64,000 bases of DNA from assembly GCF_900109045.1 (NCBI RefSeq), contig NZ_FNYL01000001.1, forward strand, positions 507,386 through 571,385, given 5' to 3'. Numbering within the stretch: position 1 is the first letter of the stretch; each line of letters starts with the position of its first letter. Origin of the DNA: Dyadobacter sp. SG02. GTDB taxonomy: Bacteria > Bacteroidota > Bacteroidia > Cytophagales > Spirosomataceae. The position numbers and the translations under genes were made by a program. This document shows positions 17,462 to 27,769 of this stretch, piece by piece. Under the pieces are notes generated by a model. The model worked only from the letters and a program-made list of their open reading frames with translations. It made no database searches and had not been told where the DNA came from.

Positions 17462-18349
17462 CTAAACTTTCAGCTTCACGACGTTCTTGTAGCTCGTCTC
17501 GATAGCTTGTACCGGCGGTACTTTCGCTACGTCCTGTTCTACAAAGAAATGCGTCATACCCGCGAGTTTGCGGTTATCGAAGATCTTCTTGAAATCGATG
17601 GTACCTGTTCCTACCTCGGCGAATGAACCATCCTTCTTATCGATATCCTTCACGTGCCAAAGCGGGAAACGGCCCGGATATTTCTTGAACAATGCTATCG
17701 GATCGATGCCTGCTTTCACAGCCCAGTACAAATCCAGTTCCAGCTTCACGAGTTTAGGGTCGGTTTTGCCTGCAATGTAATCGTAGGGTAATTCGCCGCC
17801 GATTTTCTTGAATTCAAAATCATGGTTATGGTAGCCAAATTGCAAGCCTGCTTTCTTCGCTACTTCGCCCGATTTGTTGAACAGGTCGACATACTTTTTG
17901 TACTGATCGATCGTCTTGCGCTCAGATTCGGTCAGGTAGGCGCAGTTCACATATTTCTGCCCGATTTCAGCTGCGTCGTCGACCGCCTTCTGCCAGCCGT
18001 TGCTCAATGTCCCTTTGGCGGTTTTGTTCTCCACACCGGCGCCATAATGGCCGCTTACCGGGTTCAGGCCAAGGTCGCTGAGGATCTTCTTGAACTCCTT
18101 AGGCGTTTTACCGAAGAATTTGCCGTCCGAGTAGCCGTAAAGCTCCACCTCCTTGTAACCAATTGCGGACACCTTTTTGAGCGTACCCAACAGGTCTTTC
18201 GATATTTCATTGCGCAGCGTGTACAATTGCAAACCGATCGGCGAAGAGGCTCTCACATCCAGGTTCAGTTTTGAGAACATGGGTGTAGCCAACATGAATG
18301 CGCCGGCTTTGAGGAACGATTTCCGGGAAATCTTTTCGTTGTAATCCAT
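17462..18349 (-). CDS. Sugar phosphate isomerase/epimerase family protein, exported (TIM barrel)
   Basis: 295 residues. The N-terminus ISRKSFLKAGAFMLATP resembles a Tat-type or related export signal with RK in place of RR. The rest is a xylose-isomerase-like TIM barrel: IGLQLYTLRNEI, VELYGY, FGYHNHDFEF (about residues 174-183) and WHVKDID, with His, Glu and Asp residues for a divalent metal. Such exported enzymes are abundant in Cytophagales with sugar-degrading gene sets; the substrate is unknown. It follows the esterase gene by 30 bases and is probably in its operon. Confidence 0.85.
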   Translation of the reverse strand: MDYNEKISRKSFLKAGAFMLATPMFSKLNLDVRASSPIGLQLYTLRNEISKDLLGTLKKVSAIGYKEVELYGYSDGKFFGKTPKEFKKILSDLGLNPVSGHYGAGVENKTAKGTLSNGWQKAVDDAAEIGQKYVNCAYLTESERKTIDQYKKYVDLFNKSGEVAKKAGLQFGYHNHDFEFKKIGGELPYDYIAGKTDPKLVKLELDLYWAVKAGIDPIALFKKYPGRFPLWHVKDIDKKDGSFAEVGTGTIDFKKIFDNRKLAGMTHFFVEQDVAKVPPVQAIETSYKNVVKLKV

Positions 18350-18379
18350 TGGTTAAGATCGAAAAATTTAAAAATAAAA

Positions 18380-20071
18380 CTACGGGGTAATATCAACGGC
18401 ACCAGAGGCCGAAAGCTTGCGCTTTGTATCGTCGTCCAACTTCCAGTTTTCAGTGAAATAGTTGTCGATCAGCAGATTGGTGGATGAATCTTTGAAGAAA
18501 ATAATATCCTTAAATTCCGAAAGCCTGCGGTGCATGACCGGTACGAACGGGAAACCTTCGTCTTTCATCCCGGCCCACCAGGGCAAACCGGAGCTTACCG
18601 CCACATAATGCCCTTCCATGGGCACCACGTAAAACAGCCCGTGCGAAGTGTCGCCTTTCTTCAGATGCACCGGAAGCTGATCCGCATACTTGCCGATCAT
18701 TGCATTGCTTTCTTTCGTACCAAACAATATCAAATTAGAACTCTCAATATCGCTCGGGCGAACTTCCTTATCGGCCAATACCCGTGGAAAGAACATCACA
18801 CGCCCCAGGAACTCGCCCCGGTATTGTGACCAGCTCGCGGCCTGCGTAGCAATATCGACGCGCTTTTTGAGCTCCTCGGGAGAGGGATTGTCAGACGTTC
18901 CGTATACATACACGTGACGCGAGGAAAATGCGCCATAAATCGGACCTTCCGCCCCCTTTTTCTTACCGGTATAGATCGACATGATCGTAGCACCTTCCAC
19001 AGCCCATTTTCCGCCCGCCGACTCGCGGAACAAGGTTACCAGGCTATCCGTCTTCGTATTCACATTCGATCCATCGATTTTCAATGCCAGCGCAGCACCC
19101 GGTCTGAATTTGGGATGGCCCTTTAAATTCAGGGTAAACTTTTCCAGGTTTTTGGTCGTAATCTCCAATGCATTCTCTTTCGTGAACTTCGCATCGATCT
19201 CAGCCAACTTGCCGTACGCGAACTTATTGAACTGCACCCAGAATGCCTTGTCATATTTATACTGCTTGCTCACAAACCGCACGTGTTCGGGATACGGATT
19301 GCGCTTGTAGTCGTCAAACCATTGGAAAATATACTCATTGTCATAAGCATTCACCCAGCTGTCATGCTTCACGTCGACAAATTCCTTGTAACTCACTTCC
19401 GCACCCAGGTCTTGTAAATGGCTTACCCATTTCTGTGTACCGGCCACGGGTACCACCGGATCGGCGTCGCCGTGGAAGAAATGAACGGGCAGGTTAGTTG
19501 CATTAACGGCAAGGTCGAATGTACCGGCGGGCGGCGCGGGGCACACGGGCGCGATGGCCGCCCATATATCCGGGCGTGTGAGGCCGATCCACAATGTGCC
19601 GCCCCCGCCCATTGACAGACCCGTCAGGTAAGTGCGGTCTTCGTCGATCTTAAAGCGCTTTTTGACATCCGCAAGCACGTCATACACGTCCTGCTCGGGG
19701 ATGCCCTGGTAACCGGCCGTACCGCGCGCGTAAGGCGAGGCAACAATGTAATCGACATTATCCCATTTCGGGAAGTAGCGCGTCGCTTCCACGTCGGTTT
19801 CCCCTTCCGCATTGCTTTTGCCAAATACGCGTCGCAATGCGAGTCTGTGATTCGAGCCGGCGCCGTGGAGCATGATCACGAGCGGGTACTTTTTGCTTTC
19901 GTCGAAATTCTCCGGAATGTAAAGGCCGTAAGGTTGTTGAGTATCGTCGGCGTCGGAGAAAAATGTAAGAACCTGCGGGCCCGGGGGCAATTTTTGTGCA
20001 AACACGGAGGTATTAATGGCTGCAAGACTGAGTGTTATGCCCAGCACAGCGGTTTTCCAACTAGATCCCAT
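18380..20071 (-). CDS. Secreted alpha/beta-hydrolase (carboxylesterase/prolyl-oligopeptidase-like)
   Basis: 563 residues with a signal peptide (1-25, ending VFAQ). The N-terminal half is an alpha/beta-hydrolase: LVIMLHGAGSN for the oxyanion region, nucleophile Ser in TGLSMGGGG, Asp in HGDADPVVP and His in DVKHDSW. The C-terminal half (about 290-563) lacks a motif I know; a similar layout is seen in Bacteroidota peptidase/PHB depolymerase-like proteins. It may cleave an ester or peptide bond outside the cytoplasm. The neighbouring sugar isomerase suggests work on a plant or sugar ester, which is a weak inference. Confidence 0.75.
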   Translation of the reverse strand: MGSSWKTAVLGITLSLAAINTSVFAQKLPPGPQVLTFFSDADDTQQPYGLYIPENFDESKKYPLVIMLHGAGSNHRLALRRVFGKSNAEGETDVEATRYFPKWDNVDYIVASPYARGTAGYQGIPEQDVYDVLADVKKRFKIDEDRTYLTGLSMGGGGTLWIGLTRPDIWAAIAPVCPAPPAGTFDLAVNATNLPVHFFHGDADPVVPVAGTQKWVSHLQDLGAEVSYKEFVDVKHDSWVNAYDNEYIFQWFDDYKRNPYPEHVRFVSKQYKYDKAFWVQFNKFAYGKLAEIDAKFTKENALEITTKNLEKFTLNLKGHPKFRPGAALALKIDGSNVNTKTDSLVTLFRESAGGKWAVEGATIMSIYTGKKKGAEGPIYGAFSSRHVYVYGTSDNPSPEELKKRVDIATQAASWSQYRGEFLGRVMFFPRVLADKEVRPSDIESSNLILFGTKESNAMIGKYADQLPVHLKKGDTSHGLFYVVPMEGHYVAVSSGLPWWAGMKDEGFPFVPVMHRRLSEFKDIIFFKDSSTNLLIDNYFTENWKLDDDTKRKLSASGAVDITP

Positions 20072-20101
20072 TAGTTATACGAATTTTCGATGGCTAAATA
20101 T

Positions 20102-20133
20102 AAATAAAAAAGGCAGGTCTTTCGACCTGCCTT
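20102..20133 (-). terminator. Intrinsic terminator downstream of clpC
   Basis: On the minus strand a 10-bp perfect stem (AAGGCAGGTC paired with GACCTGCCTT) closes a GAAA tetraloop and runs into TTTTATTTA. It lies about 35 bases after the clpC stop and before the esterase gene, so the esterase has its own promoter. Confidence 0.88.
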
Positions 20134-20167
20134 CCAAGCTACTTAATGCTTTCCGAGCGACGCGAAT

Positions 20168-22708
20168 CTAGTTCGCCAGCTCTTCTTCTTTTTTACGAAC
20201 ACTTATAACGAGTTGTTCACTCTTCTCTTCATGATCGGCTACCAGTACATCGCCTTCGCGCAGGTCACCTTTCAATATTTCTTCCGCAACGGGATCTTCC
20301 AGGTATTTCTGGATCGCCCGGTTCAAAGGACGCGCTCCGTATTGCGGATCGTAACCTTTTTCGGACAGGAAATCTTTCGCAGCGATGGTCAATTCGATTT
20401 CGTAACCCAAACCTTTCACGCGGCTGAACAATTTGCCCAGTGAAATGTCGATAATGCGGTGCAGGTCTTCGCGTTGCAGCGAGTTGAACACGATCACATC
20501 GTCGAGACGGTTCAGGAACTCCGGAGAGAATGCTTTACGCAATGCGCTCTGGATCGTACCTTTCATAATATCGTCCTGATTGTCAGATCTCGCTTTGGTA
20601 GAGAAACCGATTCCCGATCCAAAATCTTTCAGGTCACGCGCTCCGATGTTCGAAGTCATGATGATGATCGTATTTCTGAAATCGACTCTTCTGCCCAAAC
20701 CATCCGTCAAAATACCGTCGTCGAGTACTTGCAACAGGATATTGAACACATCCGGGTGCGCTTTTTCGATCTCATCGAGCAATACAACACTATATGGTTT
20801 GCGGCGGATCTTTTCGGTCAGCTGGCCACCTTCTTCGTAGCCCACATATCCCGGAGGTGCTCCTACCAGACGCGATACGCTGAATTTCTCCATGTATTCG
20901 CTCATATCGATACGCACCAGCGAGTCGTCTTTATCGAAAAGATAAGTCGACAGTACTTTCGCGAGCTCTGTTTTACCTACACCGGTTGGTCCAAGGAAAA
21001 TAAATGAACCGATTGGTTTCTTAGGATCTTTCAAACCTACACGTGTACGCTGAATGGCTTTCACCAGTTTCTCAATCGGTGGGTCCTGACCAATGACCTT
21101 CGCTTTCAACTCGTCGGCCATATTCAGCAATTTCTTGCCTTCGTCCATCGATACGTTAGTGACAGGGATACCTGTCATCATCGCCACCACCTCGGCTACA
21201 TTGTGCTCGGTTACGGTGTAACGTTTCTGTTTGGTTTCTTCTTCCCAGGCCAGTTTCGCTCTGTCCAACTGGTCGATCAGCTTTTTCTCACGATCTCTCA
21301 ATTGCGCAGCCTCTTCGTATTTCTGGCTTTTCACCACCCGGTTTTTCTCCTGTTTGATATTCTCGATCTGCTCTTCGAGCATCAAAATATCCTCAGGAAC
21401 CGTGATGTTGCTGATATGCACCCGTGCACCTACTTCATCGAGTACGTCGATGGCCTTATCGGGCAGGAACCGATCGGTGATATATCTTTCCGAAAGTTTC
21501 ACCGCCGTGCTGATCGCCTCAGGCGTATAATTCACGTGGTGGTGATCTTCGTATTTATCCTTGATGTTGGTCAGGATCTGGATCGTTTCTTCGATCGAAG
21601 TCGCATCCACCATTACCATCTGGAAACGACGGGCCAATGCGCCGTCTTTCTCGATGTACTGGCGGTACTCGTCCAGCGTGGTAGCTCCGATACATTGGAT
21701 TTCCCCACGGGACAATGCAGGCTTGAACATATTCGAAGCGTCCAGTGAGCCCGATGCACCACCGGCGCCCACGATGGTGTGGAGCTCGTCGATGAACAGG
21801 ATCACATCCGGTGATTTTTCCAGCTCGTTCATCACAGCCTTCATTCTTTCTTCAAACTGGCCACGGTATTTGGTACCGGCCACGAGCGAAGCAAGGTCAA
21901 GCGTAACGACACGTTTGCCGAAAAGCACACGGGATACTTTTTTCTGAACGATCCGCAATGCAAGGCCTTCCGCGATGGCTGTTTTACCAACGCCCGGCTC
22001 ACCGATCAGGATCGGGTTATTCTTTTTACGGCGGCTCAGGATTTGCGCAACACGTTCGATCTCTTTCTCACGTCCGACGATCGGGTCGAGCTTGCCTACT
22101 TCCGCCATTTTGGTCAAATCCCTTCCAAAGTTATCCAGGACAGGTGTACGGGATTTTTCAGCACCTTTAGATTCTTTACCGGAAGAAGAGCCACTTCCGC
22201 CTCCAAACATTCCGCCTCTGGCTTCATCATCCCCGTCTTCGGTCTCCGGCCCCATATGAGGTCTGGATCCGGATGATTGATATTCTAACATTTCCTTGAT
22301 GACTTCGTAGTTAACATTGAACTTATGCAATATCTGGGTACCTACATTGTCTTCATCACGCAATATCGAAAGAAGCAAATGCTCAGTGCCGATGAGCGTA
22401 CTTTTGAAAATCTTGGCTTCCAGATATGTAATCTTCAATACCTTCTCCGACTGCCTCGTCAGAGGGATATTCTGTAAATTTTTAACGTTGTTTGTGGCTG
22501 CACCTTTCGTTGCCTGCTCGATCGTCTGGCGGACATCGTCCAGCGACACACCGAGCTTTTTCAGCAACCCTATGGCTACACCATCACCCTCACGGATCAT
22601 TCCTAATAACAAGTGTTCTGCACCAATGTAATCGTGACCCAGGCGGAGGGCTTCTTCCCGGCTCATTGAGATTACCTCTTTCACTCTATTCGAAAATTTT
22701 GCTTCCAT
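20168..22708 (-). CDS. clpC: ATP-dependent Clp protease ATP-binding subunit ClpC
   Basis: 846 residues. Domains in order: double Clp N domain (1-145); a Gly/Ser-rich linker (160-185); AAA+ domain 1 with Walker A GEPGVGKT (236-243); a middle domain with a UVR-like motif ([16 protein letters not shown]), which marks ClpC rather than ClpA or ClpB; AAA+ domain 2 with GPTGVGKTE; and an IGF-type ClpP-docking loop in GSGIGFSTK. It unfolds proteins for ClpP. clpP is not in the window. Single gene with its own terminator; I found no CtsR-like operator, and no mcsA/mcsB neighbours. Confidence 0.96.
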   Translation of the reverse strand: MEAKFSNRVKEVISMSREEALRLGHDYIGAEHLLLGMIREGDGVAIGLLKKLGVSLDDVRQTIEQATKGAATNNVKNLQNIPLTRQSEKVLKITYLEAKIFKSTLIGTEHLLLSILRDEDNVGTQILHKFNVNYEVIKEMLEYQSSGSRPHMGPETEDGDDEARGGMFGGGSGSSSGKESKGAEKSRTPVLDNFGRDLTKMAEVGKLDPIVGREKEIERVAQILSRRKKNNPILIGEPGVGKTAIAEGLALRIVQKKVSRVLFGKRVVTLDLASLVAGTKYRGQFEERMKAVMNELEKSPDVILFIDELHTIVGAGGASGSLDASNMFKPALSRGEIQCIGATTLDEYRQYIEKDGALARRFQMVMVDATSIEETIQILTNIKDKYEDHHHVNYTPEAISTAVKLSERYITDRFLPDKAIDVLDEVGARVHISNITVPEDILMLEEQIENIKQEKNRVVKSQKYEEAAQLRDREKKLIDQLDRAKLAWEEETKQKRYTVTEHNVAEVVAMMTGIPVTNVSMDEGKKLLNMADELKAKVIGQDPPIEKLVKAIQRTRVGLKDPKKPIGSFIFLGPTGVGKTELAKVLSTYLFDKDDSLVRIDMSEYMEKFSVSRLVGAPPGYVGYEEGGQLTEKIRRKPYSVVLLDEIEKAHPDVFNILLQVLDDGILTDGLGRRVDFRNTIIIMTSNIGARDLKDFGSGIGFSTKARSDNQDDIMKGTIQSALRKAFSPEFLNRLDDVIVFNSLQREDLHRIIDISLGKLFSRVKGLGYEIELTIAAKDFLSEKGYDPQYGARPLNRAIQKYLEDPVAEEILKGDLREGDVLVADHEEKSEQLVISVRKKEEELAN

Positions 22709-22774
22709 TGTGTAGCAATAAAAAGTGTTTATGTATTCTAAACGCTACTTCATCCCCGTTTGTTCAAAATAGCT

Positions 22775-23440
22775 TTATTGAGACTTACAGGATCTTAACA
22801 AAACACTTTTTGCTTCCGGCCCCATATTAAACAGTAAATCAACAATACTTAAATTCCCCACAAAATCATTCCCGAAGGTCTGGTAATAAGGCGCAGGGTT
22901 GTAATATTTATGCAAATTCGGCTGTTTTCTGTTGTTTATTAGTGAAATAGCGTTTAACGCTCCTTTTTCGGCGATTTGTTCACCTGACAAATTGTACTGA
23001 ATGTCCTTTTTTATACCAGTCAATCTAAGACAAATTGTCAACAATTCATAGTTCAAATCGACCAGGTATGCCAGCTTCTTTTCGTAAACACGCACAAACT
23101 CGTGGGCGTAATACTCGTAAAATGGGGACTTTCCGTAGGCTGACTGCAGGCAACCCAGATGGCGTCTCGTCCAATCCTGGTTATAGTCGATCAAAATATC
23201 TTTCGTGGAGCTCGCTGCCTCATATCCTTTCACCGGGATCGTCAGCGTATCTATTTTATTGGTAGTGAGTACATTGCAGCGATTTCTGTAAGTCTGCTTC
23301 ACATACCTCTCCTCAATATCGATGTAGACCCGGTCGTACTGTAATAGACAAGTAAAATACTCTAAACAAGGCAGATACTGCAATTCAATCCGTACTTCCG
23401 TGGACTGATCCTCTTTAACTAAAAAATCCGACACTATCAA
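22775..23440 (-). CDS. WbqC family protein
   Basis: About 219-221 residues. It reads IELQYLPCLEYFTCLLQYDRVYIDIEERYVKQTYRNRC, the family start, with WTRRHLGCLQSAYGKSPFYEYY near residue 90, both typical of the WbqC-like family (PF08889). The family is found in glycan and O-antigen loci, with function unproven. There is no ATG near the start; TTG at 23440 or GTG at 23434 must be used, and an N-terminus a few codons shorter is possible. A glycosyltransferase gene lies two genes upstream. Confidence 0.8.
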   Translation of the reverse strand: MIVSDFLVKEDQSTEVRIELQYLPCLEYFTCLLQYDRVYIDIEERYVKQTYRNRCNVLTTNKIDTLTIPVKGYEAASSTKDILIDYNQDWTRRHLGCLQSAYGKSPFYEYYAHEFVRVYEKKLAYLVDLNYELLTICLRLTGIKKDIQYNLSGEQIAEKGALNAISLINNRKQPNLHKYYNPAPYYQTFGNDFVGNLSIVDLLFNMGPEAKSVLLRSCKSQ

Positions 23441-23539
23441 ATATGGTAAAGGCTTATGATATTATCAAAAAATTTATAATAATTATTTTGTACGGTCAAC
23501 AATGTTCAACAGCAACTTAAATCATTACAATTTTTGATC

Positions 23540-24166
23540 TCACAGGAAGATACTTACATCGCCCAGACCTTCGCGGATGACCTCAAAATCATCGCCGTCG
23601 GCCTTCACTATCGTAGACGCCACGTTGCCGCCGTAACCCCCATCCACCACCATATCCACCAGGTTCTGGAACTTCTCGAAAATTAGCTCGGGATCGGTTG
23701 AATACTCGATGATCTCGTCGTCGTCGCGAATGGAAGTCGTTACGATCGGGTTCCCTAACTCTTTTACGATCAAACGTGGAATAAGGTTGTCTGGCACCCT
23801 GATTCCGACCGTTTTTTTATTGGTATTCAAAAGCTTGGGGACGTTACTCGTCGCTTCCAGGATGAACGTATACGGCCCGGGTAACACCCTTTTCATGGTT
23901 TTGAACGCCGTATTGCCCACTCTCGCGAAGTCGGAAATGTGACTCAGGTCGTAACAGATAAATGAGAAGTCGTTCTTCTGGGGTTTGACGCCTTTGATAC
24001 GGGCTATTTTCTCGACTGCGCGTGTATTATAAATGTCGCAGCCCAAACCGTACACCGTATCGGTCGGATAAATCACCAAACCTCCGTCGCGCAGGCAATC
24101 GACTACCTGACGGATTCGGCGCTCGTCAGGGTTTTGAGGATAAATTTTAACAAACTCAGCAGGCAT
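23540..24166 (-). CDS. L-threonylcarbamoyladenylate synthase, Sua5/YciO/YrdC family
   Basis: 208 residues from the ATG at 24166; the open frame allows 14 more, overlapping the upstream gene. Visible YrdC signatures: [17 protein letters not shown] near residue 28, [12 protein letters not shown] near 94 and the [10 protein letters not shown] stretch. It makes threonylcarbamoyl-AMP from threonine, bicarbonate and ATP for t6A37 tRNA modification, or belongs to the YciO branch with unclear function. It lacks the extra C-terminal Sua5 domain. Confidence 0.85.
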   Translation of the reverse strand: MPAEFVKIYPQNPDERRIRQVVDCLRDGGLVIYPTDTVYGLGCDIYNTRAVEKIARIKGVKPQKNDFSFICYDLSHISDFARVGNTAFKTMKRVLPGPYTFILEATSNVPKLLNTNKKTVGIRVPDNLIPRLIVKELGNPIVTTSIRDDDEIIEYSTDPELIFEKFQNLVDMVVDGGYGGNVASTIVKADGDDFEVIREGLGDVSIFL

Positions 24167-24197
24167 AAGGGAAATTTTACTTTCTGACCTAACAAAA

Positions 24198-25190
24198 TCA
24201 AAATGCAAATCCTTCCTGCGGGGCTATTTTTTTTAGGTTTTCGATGTAGAACCTGTAAGCGAAATTCACCGGCAAATGCAGCCTGCACATCAGGACGATC
24301 AGCTCTGTCTGCAACCCGGGGTTCTCGATATAGTTCAATAACCGGCGAAATCGCACCGCCAGTTCAAACTCCTGGGCATACAGACATTTGCGTATAAATG
24401 TACGTATGCGCTCCGCCAAAAGATCGAACTCCTTTTGATCGCGGTTGAGGTCATAGGCTTTGTTGCAAACGGCATAGTAAGATTGCAACATTCCGCTGCC
24501 TTTTTTGTAAACACCCGTGGAAAGCGATGTCTTCAATACCCGCTTCTTTGTCAGGACTTCGTCGAGGTAAAAGTATTTAAAACGTACCGACGACCGGACC
24601 CAGAAATCGAAATCTTCGAATGCAAGTGTTTCGTCGTAGCCGCCCAATTGCTGCAATGCGGCTGTCCGCATCATCATCGTAGGCGTGCATATGAAATACC
24701 TTTCGAGGATATTTTTGTAAACATCGCCCGAAGGCACCTTGCAGGTTGCATGGCCTTTGCTGTCGATATTATAATGATTATGCAGCAACTGACCCGCCTT
24801 TCCGATATAACGCGCATTCGAAAATACGACGGCGTAGCTGTCAGACAGCCCTTCGAACGCTTCAACCTGCTTTTCGATCCGGTCGGCGATCATGACATCG
24901 TCCCCTGAAAGGTCGATCACGTATTTGCCTTGCGCGATGGCGAGTCCCTGATTGAATGCCCGGCAAAGTCCGATATTATTACGGTTGCGAATTACCTGAA
25001 AGGCTGGCGCCTTTCCTTTAAAACTTTCGATGACACCCAGCGTATTGTCTTTGCTCGCATTATCGATTACGATCAGCTGGATGTATGCGTAAGTCTGGTA
25101 AAAAACGGAAGCCAAAGCTTCCTCGATGTACTTCTCCTGATTATAGGCCGTCAGGATAACTGTAACGAGTGGTTTTTCTAAGTTTGTCAT
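24198..25190 (-). CDS. Glycosyltransferase family 2
   Basis: 330 residues from the ATG at 25190. The GT-A fold is clear: [22 protein letters not shown] at the N-terminus, [10 protein letters not shown], and DLSGDDVM near residue 90 as the Asp-rich metal and nucleotide-sugar site, followed by a FDFWVR acceptor-side motif. The upstream extension of the frame is not protein-like. It transfers a sugar from a nucleotide donor to an unknown acceptor, probably for a surface glycan. It is followed by YrdC and WbqC-like genes on the same strand. Confidence 0.88.
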   Translation of the reverse strand: MTNLEKPLVTVILTAYNQEKYIEEALASVFYQTYAYIQLIVIDNASKDNTLGVIESFKGKAPAFQVIRNRNNIGLCRAFNQGLAIAQGKYVIDLSGDDVMIADRIEKQVEAFEGLSDSYAVVFSNARYIGKAGQLLHNHYNIDSKGHATCKVPSGDVYKNILERYFICTPTMMMRTAALQQLGGYDETLAFEDFDFWVRSSVRFKYFYLDEVLTKKRVLKTSLSTGVYKKGSGMLQSYYAVCNKAYDLNRDQKEFDLLAERIRTFIRKCLYAQEFELAVRFRRLLNYIENPGLQTELIVLMCRLHLPVNFAYRFYIENLKKIAPQEGFAF

Positions 25191-25308
25191 GATGTACGCT
25201 CCATGCGGTCCCTTCATTACGGTGGTGTATTCGGAGGGGGAAAGGGCACCGCAGCACAAAATTACCAACAACAAACCGGAGATGCCGATAATGTTATTAT
25301 CCGGCAAA

Positions 25309-26241
25309 TCACCGCTTTGCGCTGTGCCTGGAAGTTAACCGCCCACGCGCACGGTTAATGCTCGCATTGATTTCAAATCCCAGAATAATCACAAATGCCA
25401 TCAGGTAAATCCAGATCATCAGCGCGATCATCGTGCCAATGGAACCATAAAGCTTGTTGTAAGAGCTGAACCGGGAGAGATAGAAGGAAAATCCGTAGGT
25501 GGCCGCGAGAATGAGAATGGAAGCGATCACCGAGCCCGCATTCAGGAACGTGAACTGCCGCCCGTGCGAGGGCGCGAACCGGTAGATAATCGAGATCGTC
25601 AGCATCAGCGAGCCAAAGCTGATCACATATCGCAGGATGTTCAGCAATGCGATCAGCCAGTTGTCGCGTATGATATGCCATTCGCCGACGATGTTCATCA
25701 CGGCGTCACCGACAATCAGTAACACGATCGAAAGGAATAGTACGGCAATTAAAAGCAATGTGAGGAGCATCGCAATGCCCCTGATCGCCAGGAAACCGCG
25801 CGTTTCGGTATCGTCATACACCATATCGAATGCCCGCATGAGCGACATCATGCCATTCGTGGAAGCGATCATCGCAAAAATAAAACCGAGCGAGAGTACG
25901 CCTGAACGTGGACGGCTTACGATGTCCAGGATCGTCTGATCGGCGGCTTCGAAGGTACCCTGGGGCATATTATCGCGCAGCAGTTGGAGGATCAGCTGAT
26001 CGAGATTATCAATCGGAATGTAGGGAATGAGGGTAAAAAGGAAGATGATCCCCGGAAAAGCGGCTAATGTGAGGCTATAAGCCACCGCCGAAGCCCGCTG
26101 GTCGATCTCATGCCTCTCATTACTGCGTACCAGGTTCAGGATAATGTCGTACAACGACACCGTTCCCCGGAACAGCATCGTTTGCTGTAACCAGGTGATA
26201 ATGCTTTTGATGTGGCGGTTTTTCAGCAATTTTTCAAGCAT
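25309..26241 (-). CDS. YihY/virulence factor BrkB family membrane protein
   Basis: 310 residues from the ATG at 26241; a TTG upstream at 26271 would overlap the thioesterase gene. It has six predicted membrane helices, with family motifs RASAVAYSLTLAAFPGIIFLF near residue 60, and TYGFSFYLSRFSSYNKLYGSIGTMIALMIWIYLMAF. YihY proteins were once called RNase BN, which was an error; their function is still unclear. It follows the thioesterase and mltG genes. Confidence 0.88.
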   Translation of the reverse strand: MLEKLLKNRHIKSIITWLQQTMLFRGTVSLYDIILNLVRSNERHEIDQRASAVAYSLTLAAFPGIIFLFTLIPYIPIDNLDQLILQLLRDNMPQGTFEAADQTILDIVSRPRSGVLSLGFIFAMIASTNGMMSLMRAFDMVYDDTETRGFLAIRGIAMLLTLLLIAVLFLSIVLLIVGDAVMNIVGEWHIIRDNWLIALLNILRYVISFGSLMLTISIIYRFAPSHGRQFTFLNAGSVIASILILAATYGFSFYLSRFSSYNKLYGSIGTMIALMIWIYLMAFVIILGFEINASINRARGRLTSRHSAKR

Positions 26242-26254
26242 AACCGGCCGCGTG

Positions 26255-26674
26255 TTATCCCTTCGGTTCAAAATAGGGTTTCAGTTTTTCTAGCAGCTTG
26301 TCGGGCGCCGGACATAATTTGCCGGTATCCATTCGCTGGAAAACCAATGTCGTATCCCCGGTATTGAGCAAAACACGTTCCTGGTTGCGGATTTCATAAG
26401 CAAACCGGATGCGTACGCCGGGCAATTCCTCAATTTTAACCAAAATATTCAGCTCGTCGTCGTAGCGGGCTGGTTTCAGGTATTTGTAGTGGCATTCATA
26501 AACCGGCATCATTACGCCCGAATCTTCCATCGCTTTATAATGAAAATCCAGGCTGCGCAATGCCTCCACCCTGCCGATCTCGTAATACCGGGCATAATTT
26601 CCGTAATACACATATCCCATCTGGTCGGTATCGGCATACCTCACCCTGATGCCCTTTACTTCGTGAACAAACAT
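26255..26674 (-). CDS. Acyl-CoA thioesterase, YbgC/FadM hotdog family
   Basis: 139 residues with the hotdog pattern RYADTDQMGYVYYGNYARYYEIGR, containing the catalytic Asp of the 4HBT family (about residues 14-24). It hydrolyses acyl-CoA thioesters; chain length is unknown. The start is 2 bases from the end of mltG, so translation is probably coupled. Not the Tol-Pal YbgC in context: no tol genes nearby. Confidence 0.88.
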   Translation of the reverse strand: MFVHEVKGIRVRYADTDQMGYVYYGNYARYYEIGRVEALRSLDFHYKAMEDSGVMMPVYECHYKYLKPARYDDELNILVKIEELPGVRIRFAYEIRNQERVLLNTGDTTLVFQRMDTGKLCPAPDKLLEKLKPYFEPKG

Positions 26675-26676
26675 CC

Positions 26677-27714
26677 TTACTTCATGATTTTCAACCGGTT
26701 CAACTCAGCCTGGTAAAGGCGTGCATTGTTGAGGTGGTCGGAGTAATTGGTGGCAAAAGCGTGGTAGTTGGAAAGATCCGCTTTGGCACACATATAAATA
26801 TAGTCGTGCTTTTCGTAGTTCAGTACCGCATCCAGCGAGTTGAAATCCGCAACGCGGATCGGCCCCGGAGGCAAGCCGGTATTAATGTAAGTATTGTAAG
26901 GCGATTTGATCATTAACTGCTGGTTCAGGATGCGTTTGATAGCGAAATCCTGCAACGCGAATTTAATCGTCGGGTCCGCCTGCAGTGGCATGTTAGCGTG
27001 CAAGCGGTTGATATACAAACCTGCTACACGCGGGCGCTCGTCGACTTTACGCGCCTGCTCTTCTTCTACAATGGAAGCCAGAATGGAAACCTGAACGGGT
27101 GTCAGGCCAATTTCCTTGGCCTTGGCGACTTTCTCGTCAGACCAATACTTTTTGTACTCGCTGTGCATGCGGTCGAGAAATTTCTCGGTGCCGGTTGTCC
27201 AGTAGATTTCGTAGGTGTTGGGCAGGAACATCGATACGATCGTCAGCGTATCGAGACCATATTTATTACAAACCGCCGGGTCGTTCAGTGCCTTGCGGAA
27301 ATTATCTTCCCCAAATTCAAAACGGGAACCGATGCGTTTGATCAGGTCCTCTTTCAGGCGGATATTGTTGAATGTCAATTTCACCGCGTCCTGGTTCCCC
27401 GAAGACAACTTTTTAAGCGCGTCATAGTTGTTGCTTTTAGCCTTGATCACATACCGGCCAGGCTTCACCTTTTCAGTATAATTTAAAAATTTAGCCAAAA
27501 ACTGGAACGAGATGTGGTCATTAATCACATCATGCTTATTCAATGTATCCAGCACCGTTTTGTAGGTAGCGCCCTCGGGTATCAACAAAACGAAGCTCGA
27601 TTCTTTGTCAGCCTGCAAGTTCGGCGTCCGGAAGATCTGCCAGAAATAAAAGGTAAATGTAGTGGCCAGGATCGCAATGGTGATAAACAACCCTATTCTA
27701 AAATTGCGCGACAT
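26677..27714 (-). CDS. mltG: Endolytic murein transglycosylase MltG
   Basis: 345 residues with one N-terminal membrane helix (7-27), a LysM-like region and the YceG domain. The catalytic Glu is in SILASIVEEEQ (about residues 209-219), and LQADPTIKFAL and TYINTGLPPGPI are family motifs. It cuts nascent glycan strands and sets their length, with the class A PBP encoded at 9435. It is followed by the thioesterase gene after 2 bases. Confidence 0.95.
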   Translation of the reverse strand: MSRNFRIGLFITIAILATTFTFYFWQIFRTPNLQADKESSFVLLIPEGATYKTVLDTLNKHDVINDHISFQFLAKFLNYTEKVKPGRYVIKAKSNNYDALKKLSSGNQDAVKLTFNNIRLKEDLIKRIGSRFEFGEDNFRKALNDPAVCNKYGLDTLTIVSMFLPNTYEIYWTTGTEKFLDRMHSEYKKYWSDEKVAKAKEIGLTPVQVSILASIVEEEQARKVDERPRVAGLYINRLHANMPLQADPTIKFALQDFAIKRILNQQLMIKSPYNTYINTGLPPGPIRVADFNSLDAVLNYEKHDYIYMCAKADLSNYHAFATNYSDHLNNARLYQAELNRLKIMK

Positions 27715-27725
27715 ATTTTTTTCAG

Positions 27726-27754
27726 CGGTCAGCCATCGGCGGTCGGCCGTCAGC
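27726..27754. repeat. Short intergenic direct repeats (CGGTCAGC-like)
   Basis: Three 8-base units CGGTCAGC, CGGTCGGC and CCGTCAGC lie in 29 bases between the Ldh-type gene and mltG. They also carry a short GCCGACCGCCG-like inverted part. They may be a degenerate intergenic repeat family; other copies are not obvious in the window. Confidence 0.35.
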
Positions 27755-27769
27755 TCTTGTTTTTAATAT

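Noticed and set aside
25191-25307. Upstream extension of the GT2 gene
   Set aside because: Low similarity to proteins and runs to the edge of the BrkB gene; the family starts at [17 protein letters not shown].
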